A DNA stretch of 19,351 nt from Actinomycetota bacterium. Its GTDB lineage: Bacteria > Actinomycetota > Thermoleophilia > Gaiellales > Gaiellaceae. Numbering within the stretch: position 1 is the first letter of the stretch; the number at the start of each line of letters is the position of its first letter. The stretch spans positions 1 through 19,351 of the forward strand of contig VAXT01000008.1 in the NCBI GenBank assembly GCA_005883245.1, read 5' to 3'. Below are positions 6,545 to 12,578 of the stretch, piece by piece. The position numbers and the translations under genes are program-made. The notes below the pieces were generated by a model. It saw nothing but the letters and a program-made list of their open reading frames with translations. It searched no databases and was not told the DNA's origin.

Positions 6545-6575
6545 GCCCAGGCGATCTATCGAGCCTGGGCTTTTT
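6545..6575 (+). terminator. Terminator-like hairpin in the guaB3 leader (possible attenuator)
   Basis: A perfect 8-bp stem, GCCCAGGC (6545-6552) with GCCTGGGC (6563-6570), around a 10-nt loop, followed by TTTTT (6571-6575). It looks like a standard Rho-independent terminator. It lies about 35 nt downstream of the TACGAT promoter and upstream of guaB3, so it may end transcripts from upstream, attenuate guaB3-guaA, or both. Confidence 0.75.
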
Positions 6576-6596
6576 GCTTCTGGGGGGTGGTGTTCG

Positions 6597-6638
6597 GTGG
6601 ACGTAGAGATCGGGCGCGGCAAGAAGGCACGACAGGCC
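6597..6638 (+). repeat. Partial duplicate of the guaB3 start (copy 1)
   Basis: Fourteen codons beginning with GTG at 6597 encode the same residues as guaB3 codons 1-14 (M/V, then DVEIGRGKKARQA). The two copies are 140 bp apart. They differ at five bases: the start (GTG versus ATG) and four third-codon positions, all synonymous. G-rich sequence before each copy is also similar (CTGGGGGG versus CTGGAGG), so the duplication probably includes the ribosome-binding region. Confidence 0.85.
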
Positions 6639-6640
6639 AA

Positions 6641-6724
6641 GGCATCGCTTGCGATGCCGCCTAAAGGATGTGCGGGCTTTGCCCGCGCATCCGTCTTCAA
6701 CCGTACGCCTGGAAATGCGCGTAC
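6641..6724. repeat. Three consecutive hairpins in the insert between the duplicated guaB3 starts
   Basis: Hairpin 1 is GGCATCGC (6641-6648), loop TT, GCGATGCC. Hairpin 2 is GGATG-T-GCGGGC (6666-6677), loop TTT, GCCCGC-G-CATCC (to 6692), 12 pairs with one T-G. Hairpin 3 is GTACGC (6703-6708) with GCGTAC (6719-6724). Densely palindromic inserts like this resemble small non-autonomous repeats (REP/palindromic-element type), but I cannot tell whether the element recurs elsewhere in the genome. Confidence 0.6.
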
Positions 6725-6736
6725 TGGAGGCGGCGC

Positions 6737-6778
6737 ATGGACGTAGAGATCGGACGCGGCAAAAAGGCGCGACAGGCG
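6737..6778 (+). repeat. Partial duplicate of the guaB3 start (copy 2, in the functional gene)
   Basis: The first 14 codons of guaB3, matching 6597-6638 at 37 of 42 bases. This copy continues into the conserved YGFDDIAIVPSRRTRD and has the good Shine-Dalgarno, so it is the functional start. Confidence 0.85.
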
Positions 6779-7795
6779 TACGGATTTGATGACATCGCGA
6801 TCGTCCCCAGCCGCAGGACGCGCGACCCGCAGGACGTCGACATCGGCTGGAAGCTCGGCCCGCACCTGCTCGAGCTCCCGCTTCTCGCCTCCGCGATGGA
6901 CGGCGTCGTCTCGCCGAAGACCGCGATCGCGCTCGGCAAGCTCGGCGGCCTCGGCGTCCTCAACCTCGAGGGCATCTACACGCGTTACGAGAACCCCGAC
7001 GCCGAGCTGGAGCGGATCGCGAAGCTGCCGAAGGACACCGCGACGCTCACGCCGCAGAAGGTGCGCGACCACTACGAGATCGCGCTCGAGGCCGGGCTGG
7101 ACGTGCTCGTCATCCAGGGCACGGTCGTGTCGGCCGAGCACGTGTCCTCGAACGGCCAGGCACTCAACCTGAAGGAGTTCATCGCGAGCCTGCCGATCCC
7201 AACGCTCGTCGGCGGCTGCGCCTCGTACCAGACCGCGCTCCACCTGATGCGCACCGGCGCGGAGGGTGTGCTCGTCGGCGTCGGGCCGGGGCACGCGTGC
7301 ACGACCCGCGGCGTCCTGGGGGTCGGCGTCCCGCAGGCGACCGCCATCTCCGACGCGGCCGCGGCCCGCGTTCAGCACCTGCTCGAGACCGGGAAGTACG
7401 TGAACGTGATCGCCGACGGCGGCATGCGCACCGGCGGAGACATCTCCAAGGCCGTCGCGTGCGGCGCGGACGCCGTGATGGTCGGCTCGCCGCTCGCGCG
7501 CGCGAAGGAGGCGCCCGGCCGCGGGTTCCACTGGGGAATGGCGACATTCCATCCGACGCTGCCGCGCGGCGCCCGCGTCCAGGTCGACCAGACTGCCTCG
7601 CTCGAGGAGATCGTGGTCGGGCCTGCGCGCGAGAATGACGGAACGCTCAACCTGATGGGCGCGCTCCGCACGTCGATGGCGACCTGCGGCTACGAGTCGA
7701 TCCACGACTTCCAGAAGGCCGAGATCATGCTCGCGCCGTCGATCAAGACCGAGGGCAAGTCGCTGCAGCAGGCGCAGAAGATCGGGATGGGCTAG
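6737..7795 (+). CDS. guaB3: GuaB3-family IMP dehydrogenase (CBS-less)
   Basis: A 352-residue TIM-barrel protein of the IMP dehydrogenase/GMP reductase superfamily. It lacks the roughly 120-residue CBS pair that interrupts classical GuaB: the chain runs from LLASAMDGVVSPKTAIALGKLGGLGVLN (about 49-76) to the catalytic loop without it. The loop is GVGPGHACTTRGVLG at 181-195 with Cys188 as the covalent-catalysis cysteine (GIGPGSICTTR in classical IMPDH). The phosphate-binding VIADGGMRTGGDISKA and GADAVMVGSPLA follow. Members of this actinobacterial/cyanobacterial group are annotated GuaB3; at least a cyanobacterial one was reported to act as an IMP dehydrogenase. Position directly before guaA, overlapping by one base, supports oxidation of IMP to XMP. 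The ATG has a strong GGAGG 6 nt upstream. A duplicated, differently spaced copy of its first 14 codons lies upstream. Confidence 0.92.
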   Translation: MDVEIGRGKKARQAYGFDDIAIVPSRRTRDPQDVDIGWKLGPHLLELPLLASAMDGVVSPKTAIALGKLGGLGVLNLEGIYTRYENPDAELERIAKLPKDTATLTPQKVRDHYEIALEAGLDVLVIQGTVVSAEHVSSNGQALNLKEFIASLPIPTLVGGCASYQTALHLMRTGAEGVLVGVGPGHACTTRGVLGVGVPQATAISDAAAARVQHLLETGKYVNVIADGGMRTGGDISKAVACGADAVMVGSPLARAKEAPGRGFHWGMATFHPTLPRGARVQVDQTASLEEIVVGPARENDGTLNLMGALRTSMATCGYESIHDFQKAEIMLAPSIKTEGKSLQQAQKIGMG

Positions 7796-9369
7796 TGGGC
7801 GAGGTCGTTCCGCTTCCGGTTCCAGAAAAGGCGCCGGAGGAACGGCCCGTCCTCGTTCTCGACTGCGGCGGGCAGTACTCGCAACTGATCGCGCGCCGGG
7901 TGCGCGAGTGCCGTGTCTACTCGGAGCTCGTCCCCCACAGGATCAGTCCGCAGGAGATTCAGGCGAGGAATCCCTTGGCGCTCGTCCTGTCGGGCGGTCC
8001 GGCGTCCGTCTACGCGGAGGGCGCGCCCAAGGTCGATCCGGGCATCTTCGAGCTCGGGATCCCGACGCTCGGCATCTGCTACGGGATGCAGCTGATGGCG
8101 CAGGACCTCGGCGGGCGCGTCGAGCGGACGGGCGTCTCGGAGTTCGGCAAGACGGAGTTCACGGCCGAGGACAGCGAGCTGTTCGTCAACCTGCCGCCCG
8201 AGCAGATCGGCTGGATGAGCCACCGAGACTCGGTGACCGCGCCGCCGGAGGGTGCGCGCGTCGTGGCTTCGTCGCAGTCGACTCCGATCGCGGCGTTCGA
8301 GGATTCGGAGCGGCGGCTGTACGGCGTCCAGTTCCATCCCGAGGTCGTGCACACGCCGTACGGGAACGAGCTGCTGAAGAACTTCCTCTACTCGGTGGCC
8401 GACGCGCCCGCGACGTGGACGGCCGCGGCGGTGATCGAGGAGCAGGTGGAGCGGATCCGCGCCCAGGTCGGGTCGGAGCGGGTGCTGTGCGCGTTGTCGG
8501 GAGGCGTCGACTCTGCGGTCGCGGCGCTGCTGGTCTACAAGGCCGTCGGCGACCGGCTGACCTGCGTCTTCGCCGACCACGGGCTGCTCCGCAAGGACGA
8601 GGCGGCGCAGGTCGTCGAGACCTTCAGCAACCACTTCCACGTCCCGCTCGTCCACGTCGACGCCGAGGAGCGCTTTCTCGGCAAGCTGGCGGGCGTCACC
8701 GATCCCGAGGAGAAGCGGCGCGCGATCGGCGAGGAGTTCATCCGCGTCTTCGAGCAGGAGTCCGAGCGGCTCGGGCAGATCAGGTACCTCGTCCAGGGAA
8801 CGCTCTACTCGGACGTGATCGAGTCCGGCGGGGACGGGAGCGTGGCGGCAACGATCAAGTCGCACCACAACGTCGGCGGCTTGCCCGAGGACATCGACTT
8901 CGAGCTCGTCGAGCCGTTGCGTTTGCTGTTCAAGGACGAGGTGCGCCGCGTGGGCGAGGAGCTCGGGCTGCCCGAGCGGATGGTCTGGCGCCAGCCCTTC
9001 CCGGGGCCGGGGCTTGCGATCAGGATCATCGGCGCGGTGACGCGCGAGCGGCTCGAGATCCTGCGCGAGGCGGACGCGGTGCTCCAGGATGAGGTGCGGC
9101 GCGCCGGTCTCTACCGCGACCTGTGGCAGAGCTTCGCGGTGCTGCCGGCGATTCGCTCCGTGGGTGTGCAGGGCGACGAACGGACGTACGCGTATCCGAT
9201 CGTGATCCGAGCAGTGACGTCGGAGGACGCGATGACCGCGGACTGGGCGCGGTTGCCCTACGACCTGCTGGAGACGATCTCGAGCCGGATCATCAACGAG
9301 ATCCCGGCCGTCAACCGCGTGGCGCTCGACATCTCGTCGAAGCCGCCCAGCACGATCGAGTGGGAATAG
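7795..9369 (+). CDS. guaA: GMP synthase (glutamine-hydrolysing)
   Basis: Converts XMP to GMP using ATP and ammonia from glutamine. The 524-residue single chain carries both halves. In the class I glutamine amidotransferase domain, Cys95 in GICYGMQ is the nucleophile and His181/Glu183 in QFHPE complete the triad. The ATP-pyrophosphatase domain has the PP-loop LSGGVDS at 234-240 and the family segments FADHGLLRKDE, QGTLYSDVIES and KSHHNVGGLP. The C-terminal dimerisation domain has RQPFPGPGLAIRI and ends in the diagnostic KPPSTIEWE. The GTG start overlaps the guaB3 stop by one base (TAGTG), so the two are translated together. There is a short non-conserved N-terminal extension of about 17 residues before VLVLDCGGQYSQ. 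No defects are seen. Confidence 0.98.
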   Translation: MGEVVPLPVPEKAPEERPVLVLDCGGQYSQLIARRVRECRVYSELVPHRISPQEIQARNPLALVLSGGPASVYAEGAPKVDPGIFELGIPTLGICYGMQLMAQDLGGRVERTGVSEFGKTEFTAEDSELFVNLPPEQIGWMSHRDSVTAPPEGARVVASSQSTPIAAFEDSERRLYGVQFHPEVVHTPYGNELLKNFLYSVADAPATWTAAAVIEEQVERIRAQVGSERVLCALSGGVDSAVAALLVYKAVGDRLTCVFADHGLLRKDEAAQVVETFSNHFHVPLVHVDAEERFLGKLAGVTDPEEKRRAIGEEFIRVFEQESERLGQIRYLVQGTLYSDVIESGGDGSVAATIKSHHNVGGLPEDIDFELVEPLRLLFKDEVRRVGEELGLPERMVWRQPFPGPGLAIRIIGAVTRERLEILREADAVLQDEVRRAGLYRDLWQSFAVLPAIRSVGVQGDERTYAYPIVIRAVTSEDAMTADWARLPYDLLETISSRIINEIPAVNRVALDISSKPPSTIEWE

Positions 9370-9399
9370 ACGTCGTCGCGGAGCCACCTGGGGACGACG

Positions 9400-9432
9400 C
9401 GTGCGCGTTCCCTAACAGGGTCTGACCCTGTA
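9400..9432 (+). repeat. GGGTCTGACCC repeat, copy 1
   Basis: CGTGCGCGTT, then CCC, then TAACAGGGTCTGACCCTGTA. The core is an imperfect palindrome around TCTGA. It matches copy 3 (9528-9560) over 33 bp, including the non-palindromic CGTGCGCGTT flank, with few differences. Confidence 0.8.
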
Positions 9433-9439
9433 AAGGCTC

Positions 9440-9456
9440 ACGGGGTCAGACCCGGT
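9440..9456 (-). repeat. GGGTCTGACCC repeat, copy 2 (inverted)
   Basis: ACGGGGTCAGACCCGGT, the reverse-complement form of the core (TCAGA instead of TCTGA at the centre), without the CGTGCGCGTT flank. Copies 1 and 2 are both followed by GTAAAGG. Confidence 0.75.
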
Positions 9457-9527
9457 AAAGGGGGGCAAGGCTTGCACGGCGAGATTCGTGACCGGCAAGA
9501 CGACAATCCGCCGTCCTGTGGACAGAA

Positions 9528-9560
9528 CGTGCGCGTTTCGTAACGGGGTCTGACCCCGTT
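9528..9560 (+). repeat. GGGTCTGACCC repeat, copy 3
   Basis: CGTGCGCGTT, TCG, then TAACGGGGTCTGACCCCGTT, a nearly perfect palindrome. Its last base touches the stop codon of the phospholipase-D-like gene (minus strand). It could double as a weak transcript-end hairpin for that gene, though it lacks a U-tract. Confidence 0.8.
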
Positions 9561-10513
9561 CAGGTTGGCGTGAAGCGGGGATAGCGGGCTCGGACTTCGT
9601 CGACGAAGGTGGCTAGACGGTCGTCGACGACCGTCACCTTCGCGTGCATGAAGTCGTGCACCGTGCCCTCGCCCCAAGGCGTGGACGGCTTGGCCGAGAA
9701 GTCCGCCTTCAGCGCCTGCCGCAGCAACGGCAGCTTCCACGCAGCGTTCCCGTCGATGCCCCACTGGTAGATCACGCCCTCGATCTGCGGTTGATCGAGG
9801 CAGCCCGCGATGTCGAGCCCGTCGTCGAGCCGCTCGCAAAGCGCGGACAGCACGGCCGCCACGGTCAGCACCGGCGAGCAAATCCGTACCCGGCGCCTCG
9901 CCCGCCTGATGCGTTTCGCGATCCGCCGCGACAGCGCCTCGCCGAACCCGGGCGTGAACCACGCGCGCATCTGGTTTCCCGCAACGCGCAGCGGGTTCGG
10001 CTCGACGAAGCCGCTCTCCTCGACGATCCCCTTCGACCAGAGCTCCTCGAAATCGGCTGTGTAGTCGGCGGCGATCCCCGGCGACGCGACGATCACGATC
10101 ACGTTCTCCTGCCGCGACCAGGAGTCGTCCGTCCAGTTCGTCGACCCCGTCCAGACCGCCTCGCCGTCGCGAACCGCGTACTTGTGGTGCATCAGGTCGG
10201 GGATGCCGGCGATCGGCCGGTGCGGCACGCCCAAGGAGGAGATCAACTCGACGTCCGGCTCCGGCGGAGGCGGCACGGGAATCGGGTTCCGGTGCCCGAC
10301 GTCGTAGATCATCCGCACCGCGACCCCCCGCGCAGCGGCCCTCTTGATCGCGCCGCCGACGATCTCGGCTGTTTCGGGCACGAGGTGAAAGTCGTACTGA
10401 GCGAGGTCGAGCGACTTCTGAGCGGCGCCGAGGAACGACGCGACCTCCCCTGCCACGTCGCCGGCGCGCTGACCGCCGTCCGTGAGCGTCCGGATCTCGA
10501 GCGAGTCGCTCAG
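9560..10513 (-). CDS. Phospholipase D-like protein with incomplete second HKD motif
   Basis: A two-domain PLD-superfamily protein (phosphodiester transfer or hydrolysis; substrate unknown, with possibilities from lipids to nucleic acids). With a CTG start at 10513 it has 317 residues. The first HKD motif is perfect: His109-x-Lys111, Asp116, then GSTN at 123-126. The second begins correctly (HAKVTVVDD, His290, Lys292, Asp297), but the GSxN that should follow six residues later is absent. The chain goes straight to RLATFVDEVRARYP, which looks like the normal C-terminus, so about 25-30 residues seem deleted in frame. The start is uncertain. CTG overlaps the preceding stop as CTGA and keeps the domain-like EIRTLTDGG; the first conventional start, GTG at 10456, would drop 19 residues. 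It is co-transcribed with the substrate-binding protein gene. Confidence 0.75.
   Translation of the reverse strand: MSDSLEIRTLTDGGQRAGDVAGEVASFLGAAQKSLDLAQYDFHLVPETAEIVGGAIKRAAARGVAVRMIYDVGHRNPIPVPPPPEPDVELISSLGVPHRPIAGIPDLMHHKYAVRDGEAVWTGSTNWTDDSWSRQENVIVIVASPGIAADYTADFEELWSKGIVEESGFVEPNPLRVAGNQMRAWFTPGFGEALSRRIAKRIRRARRRVRICSPVLTVAAVLSALCERLDDGLDIAGCLDQPQIEGVIYQWGIDGNAAWKLPLLRQALKADFSAKPSTPWGEGTVHDFMHAKVTVVDDRLATFVDEVRARYPRFTPT
9616..9635. repeat. 20-bp perfect palindrome at the apparent deletion point of the PLD-like gene
   Basis: Two 10-bp arms, GACGGTCGTC and GACGACCGTC, with no spacer. Outside them CGAAGGT (9604-9610) and ACCTTCG (9636-9642) also pair, leaving a 5-nt bulge, so a 17-bp cruciform is possible. 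It covers the codons where the second HKD motif breaks off. Confidence 0.7.
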
Positions 10514-11724
10514 CGGACGGTGGCCAGGCCGCCGAGCTGGCGCCACCGGCCGGCATGGAAGCGCAGCATCCGGGTGCGCTCGACCGGGTAGTAGTCGTTC
10601 GGGCCGGTCCGCACGGTCACCCCTTTGACGAAGAACGGATTCGCGCGCTCGTCCAGGTGCGTCGCCGCGCGGAGGAGGCTCGCCCGAGTCGGCTGGGCAC
10701 CGGCGCGGCGCAGCGCGTCGACCATCGTGTACGCCGCCGCCATCCCATACAGGTGGGCAACCTCCTTCACCTTCGCGCCCGGCAGGTAGCGCCGCAGGAT
10801 CTGCTTGTAGAGCTTGACCCCTGGATCCTTGGCGAGCGCGGGATCGGTCGGATCCTTGAGGAACTGGCTCGAGATCGTCCCTTCGACGAGACGCTTGCTC
10901 GTGTTCCGCTGGACGACGTCCATCACGAACGGGTCGATCGAGACCGAGTTGACGAAGATCCGCGGCTTCCACCCGAGCTTGTGGATCGCGAGGTACGCCT
11001 GGATCGTCTGGGTCGGCAGCGCGAAGATCATGATCGTGTCCGCGTGTGAGGCCTTGAGCCGCGCGATCTGCGCGTTCAGGTCCGAATCGGACAGTTGGTA
11101 GGTCTGGACGGCCGTGATGCGCGACGACAGCGAGCCGAGCCCGGCCCGGAGCCCAGTGAACATGTCCTGCCCGTACTCGGAGTCCTCGTGGAGGACGGCG
11201 ATGCGGGACTTGGGGCGCGTCCGCTTGACGTAGCGCCCGTAGAGTGCGCCCTCGCCTGCGAAACGCGGCAGGTAGCCCATCGTCCACGGGTAGCGCCTCC
11301 GTTCGAGCGCCAGCGCCGACAGGCCGCTCCCGACGAAGAGCTGCGGGACTCCGAGCTGGTTCAGATACGGCCGGACCGCGAGCGCGTGCTCTGTCCCGAC
11401 GCTGTTGAAGATGGCGAACACCTTGTCGTCCTCGACGAGCTCGCGCGTCTTGCGGACCGTCTCGGACGGGTTGTACGCGTCGTCGAGATAGAGGTACCGG
11501 ATCTTGCGGCCGCGCACTCCACCGCGATCGTCGACGTACTGGAAGTACGCGTTCGCCCCGCGCGCGACCGCGGCGTACGCGACTTCGTCGCCGCTCAGCG
11601 GGACCGTCCCGCCGAGCAGGATCGTGTCGCTCGTGATCCCAGGATCGCCCGCGCTACCGGCCAGCGCGGCGGGCAGGCCAACGGCGAGCGCAGCCGGCAA
11701 GAAGATGAGGGCGAGGCGGCGCAA
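10510..11724 (-). CDS. ABC transporter substrate-binding protein, branched-chain amino acid (Peripla_BP_6) type
   Basis: A secreted ligand-binding protein of the LivJ/LivK-like class. With the TTG start at 11724 it has 404 residues. A signal peptide (RRLALIFLPAALAVGLPAALA, about 1-23) is followed by the mature start GSAGDPGITSDTILLGGTVPLSG, typical of this family, where the last part binds ligand. Later family segments include YLDDAYNPSETVRKTRELVEDDKVFAIFN, EDSEYGQDMFTGLRAG and LKASHADTIMIFALP. No permease or ATPase genes accompany it, so it is an orphan component here and its ligand is unknown. The TTG is supported by the signal peptide and a GATAAT box 7 nt upstream, arranged head to head with the promoter of the plus-strand gene. 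Its stop overlaps the proposed start of the PLD-like gene. Confidence 0.88.
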   Translation of the reverse strand: MRRLALIFLPAALAVGLPAALAGSAGDPGITSDTILLGGTVPLSGDEVAYAAVARGANAYFQYVDDRGGVRGRKIRYLYLDDAYNPSETVRKTRELVEDDKVFAIFNSVGTEHALAVRPYLNQLGVPQLFVGSGLSALALERRRYPWTMGYLPRFAGEGALYGRYVKRTRPKSRIAVLHEDSEYGQDMFTGLRAGLGSLSSRITAVQTYQLSDSDLNAQIARLKASHADTIMIFALPTQTIQAYLAIHKLGWKPRIFVNSVSIDPFVMDVVQRNTSKRLVEGTISSQFLKDPTDPALAKDPGVKLYKQILRRYLPGAKVKEVAHLYGMAAAYTMVDALRRAGAQPTRASLLRAATHLDERANPFFVKGVTVRTGPNDYYPVERTRMLRFHAGRWRQLGGLATVR

Positions 11725-11731
11725 CGCTCGG

Positions 11732-11739
11732 ATTATCCT
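11732..11739. promoter_or_regulatory. Overlapping divergent -10 boxes (substrate-binding protein / small membrane protein)
   Basis: On the plus strand TATCCT (11734-11739) is 6 nt before the GTG at 11746. On the minus strand GATAAT (11737-11732) is 7 nt before the TTG at 11724. The two boxes overlap by four bases and the start codons are only 21 bp apart. Neither gene has room for a Shine-Dalgarno, so both transcripts are predicted to be leaderless. Confidence 0.55.
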
Positions 11740-11745
11740 GTCGAC

Positions 11746-12075
11746 GTGCCTACGTCGCCAGCGAAGAGGCTCATCCTCCTGTACGCGTTGCTCACGGCTG
11801 TGACCTATCCGTACGCCGCGATCGCCGGCGAGCTGGACTATCCCGGCTTCGGCGAGACGGTGTTCTCGCTCGTGGTCTACGGCGCGATCATCTTCGGGTT
11901 GTGGCGAGGATCGGGCGTCGCGTGGGGGTTCGCCGCGGTCCTCGGCGTCCTGGCACTGATCTCGCTGTGGCTCGTCGCGCTCGGCTTCGGCCCGACGCTG
12001 GTCGTGCTGCTCGGAGTCACCCTGGCGCAGCTCGTGATCCTCTTCACACCCTCGGTGCGTGCACACGCGTTTTGA
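11746..12075 (+). CDS. Small polytopic membrane protein, function unknown
   Basis: 109 residues, mostly hydrophobic, with about four membrane segments: RLILLYALLTAVTYPYAAIAG (8-28), FGETVFSLVVYGAIIFGLW (35-53), VAWGFAAVLGVLALISLWLVALG (58-80) and PTLVVLLGVTLAQLVILF (83-100), then a short SVRAHAF tail. I do not recognise a family. The GTG start is chosen because TATCCT lies 6 nt upstream and the encoded MPTSPAKR is a normal cytoplasmic lead-in to the first span. The stop overlaps the next start (TTGA), so it heads a three-gene overlapping operon with the glycosylase-family and MFS genes. Confidence 0.75.
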   Translation: MPTSPAKRLILLYALLTAVTYPYAAIAGELDYPGFGETVFSLVVYGAIIFGLWRGSGVAWGFAAVLGVLALISLWLVALGFGPTLVVLLGVTLAQLVILFTPSVRAHAF

Positions 12076-12578
12076 TCCGGCGCCTCGCGGCAGCACAGAT
12101 CGGTGCGACGTTCAACCAGTACGCAGGCTCCGCGGTTCTGTGTGGGCGGCTCGCCGACTACCTCGAGCGGCGTTCGGACGCCGAGCTGCTGCTCGTGGGG
12201 GAGGCGGCCGGCTATCGCGGCGCGCGCGTGAGCGGGATTCCGTTCACCTCGGAGCGCCAGCTGACGGGAACGGGCCCGGCCGAGGCGTCGGCGACGATCG
12301 TCCACCGCGTGCTCGAGGAGCTCGCGCTCGAGGAGCACGTGCTGCTCTGGAACGTCGTTCCGACGCACCCGCACCGCCCTGGTGAGCCGGAGTCGAACCG
12401 ACCGCCCCGCGCGGCCGAGATCGAGGCGTCGCGGCCGTTCCTCGAGGCGCTCGCCGCCGGACGGCAGGTCGTCCCGGTCGGTCGCGTCGCGGAAGCAGCG
12501 CTCGGCACGGCCGGGATCCGCCACCCGTCACACGCCGGCGCTCGAGCGTTCAGGGACGGGCTGGCGGCCCGTGTCTGA
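12072..12578 (+). CDS. Uracil-DNA glycosylase superfamily protein
   Basis: A 168-residue protein of the UDG superfamily (alpha/beta fold). GEAAGYRGARVSGIPFTSERQ at 43-63 corresponds to the family's GExPG-like motif 1 and the following substrate-pocket segment. NVVPTHPH (94-101) fits the strand/loop that precedes the variable region, and RHPSHAGARAFRDGL (150-164) is the motif 2 histidine loop that inserts into the DNA minor groove. Proteins of this subgroup are commonly annotated uracil-DNA glycosylase, but activity on uracil is not shown for many, and motif 1 here lacks the usual catalytic Asp/Asn arrangement of Ung. The TTG start overlaps the preceding stop (TTGA); the stop overlaps the MFS start region by 8 nt. 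The DNA-repair role is therefore an inference from fold. Confidence 0.78.
   Translation: MIRRLAAAQIGATFNQYAGSAVLCGRLADYLERRSDAELLLVGEAAGYRGARVSGIPFTSERQLTGTGPAEASATIVHRVLEELALEEHVLLWNVVPTHPHRPGEPESNRPPRAAEIEASRPFLEALAAGRQVVPVGRVAEAALGTAGIRHPSHAGARAFRDGLAARV

Larger units (their letters stand above)
6597..6746 (+). other. Upstream open reading frame overlapping the guaB3 start
   Basis: Reading from the duplicated GTG gives a 49-residue frame: the 14 duplicated residues, then KASLAMPPKGCAGFARAS encoded by two hairpins, then a short tail ending at TAG 6744-6746. That stop is 10 nt inside guaB3, in another frame. It could be translated as a leader peptide coupled to guaB3, or be a dead remnant. 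The G-rich stretch 9 nt before the GTG is a poor Shine-Dalgarno. Confidence 0.35.
9370..9559. other. Intergenic region with palindromic repeats, no gene
   Basis: 190 bp between guaA and the convergent phospholipase-D-like gene. CGTCGTC (9371-9377) and GACGACG (9393-9399) form a possible stem just after guaA, but without a T-tract. The rest holds three copies of a GGGTCTGACCC-type palindrome (listed separately) and about 65 bp, 9462-9526, in which I see nothing. No coding frame is convincing. Confidence 0.7.

Noticed and set aside
6597..6599. GTG at 6597 as the true start of guaB3
   Set aside because: It is out of frame with the conserved part of guaB3 and its frame ends at 6746; the ATG at 6737 has a strong Shine-Dalgarno at ideal distance.
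6500..6740. Known purine or guanidine riboswitch upstream of guaB3
   Set aside because: No purine-riboswitch junction or paired ACGR loops are recognisable; what is seen is a plain terminator and palindromes.
9400..9560. CRISPR array
   Set aside because: Only two direct copies and one inverted copy with unequal spacing (128 bp and less) and no cas genes; this is a dispersed palindromic repeat.
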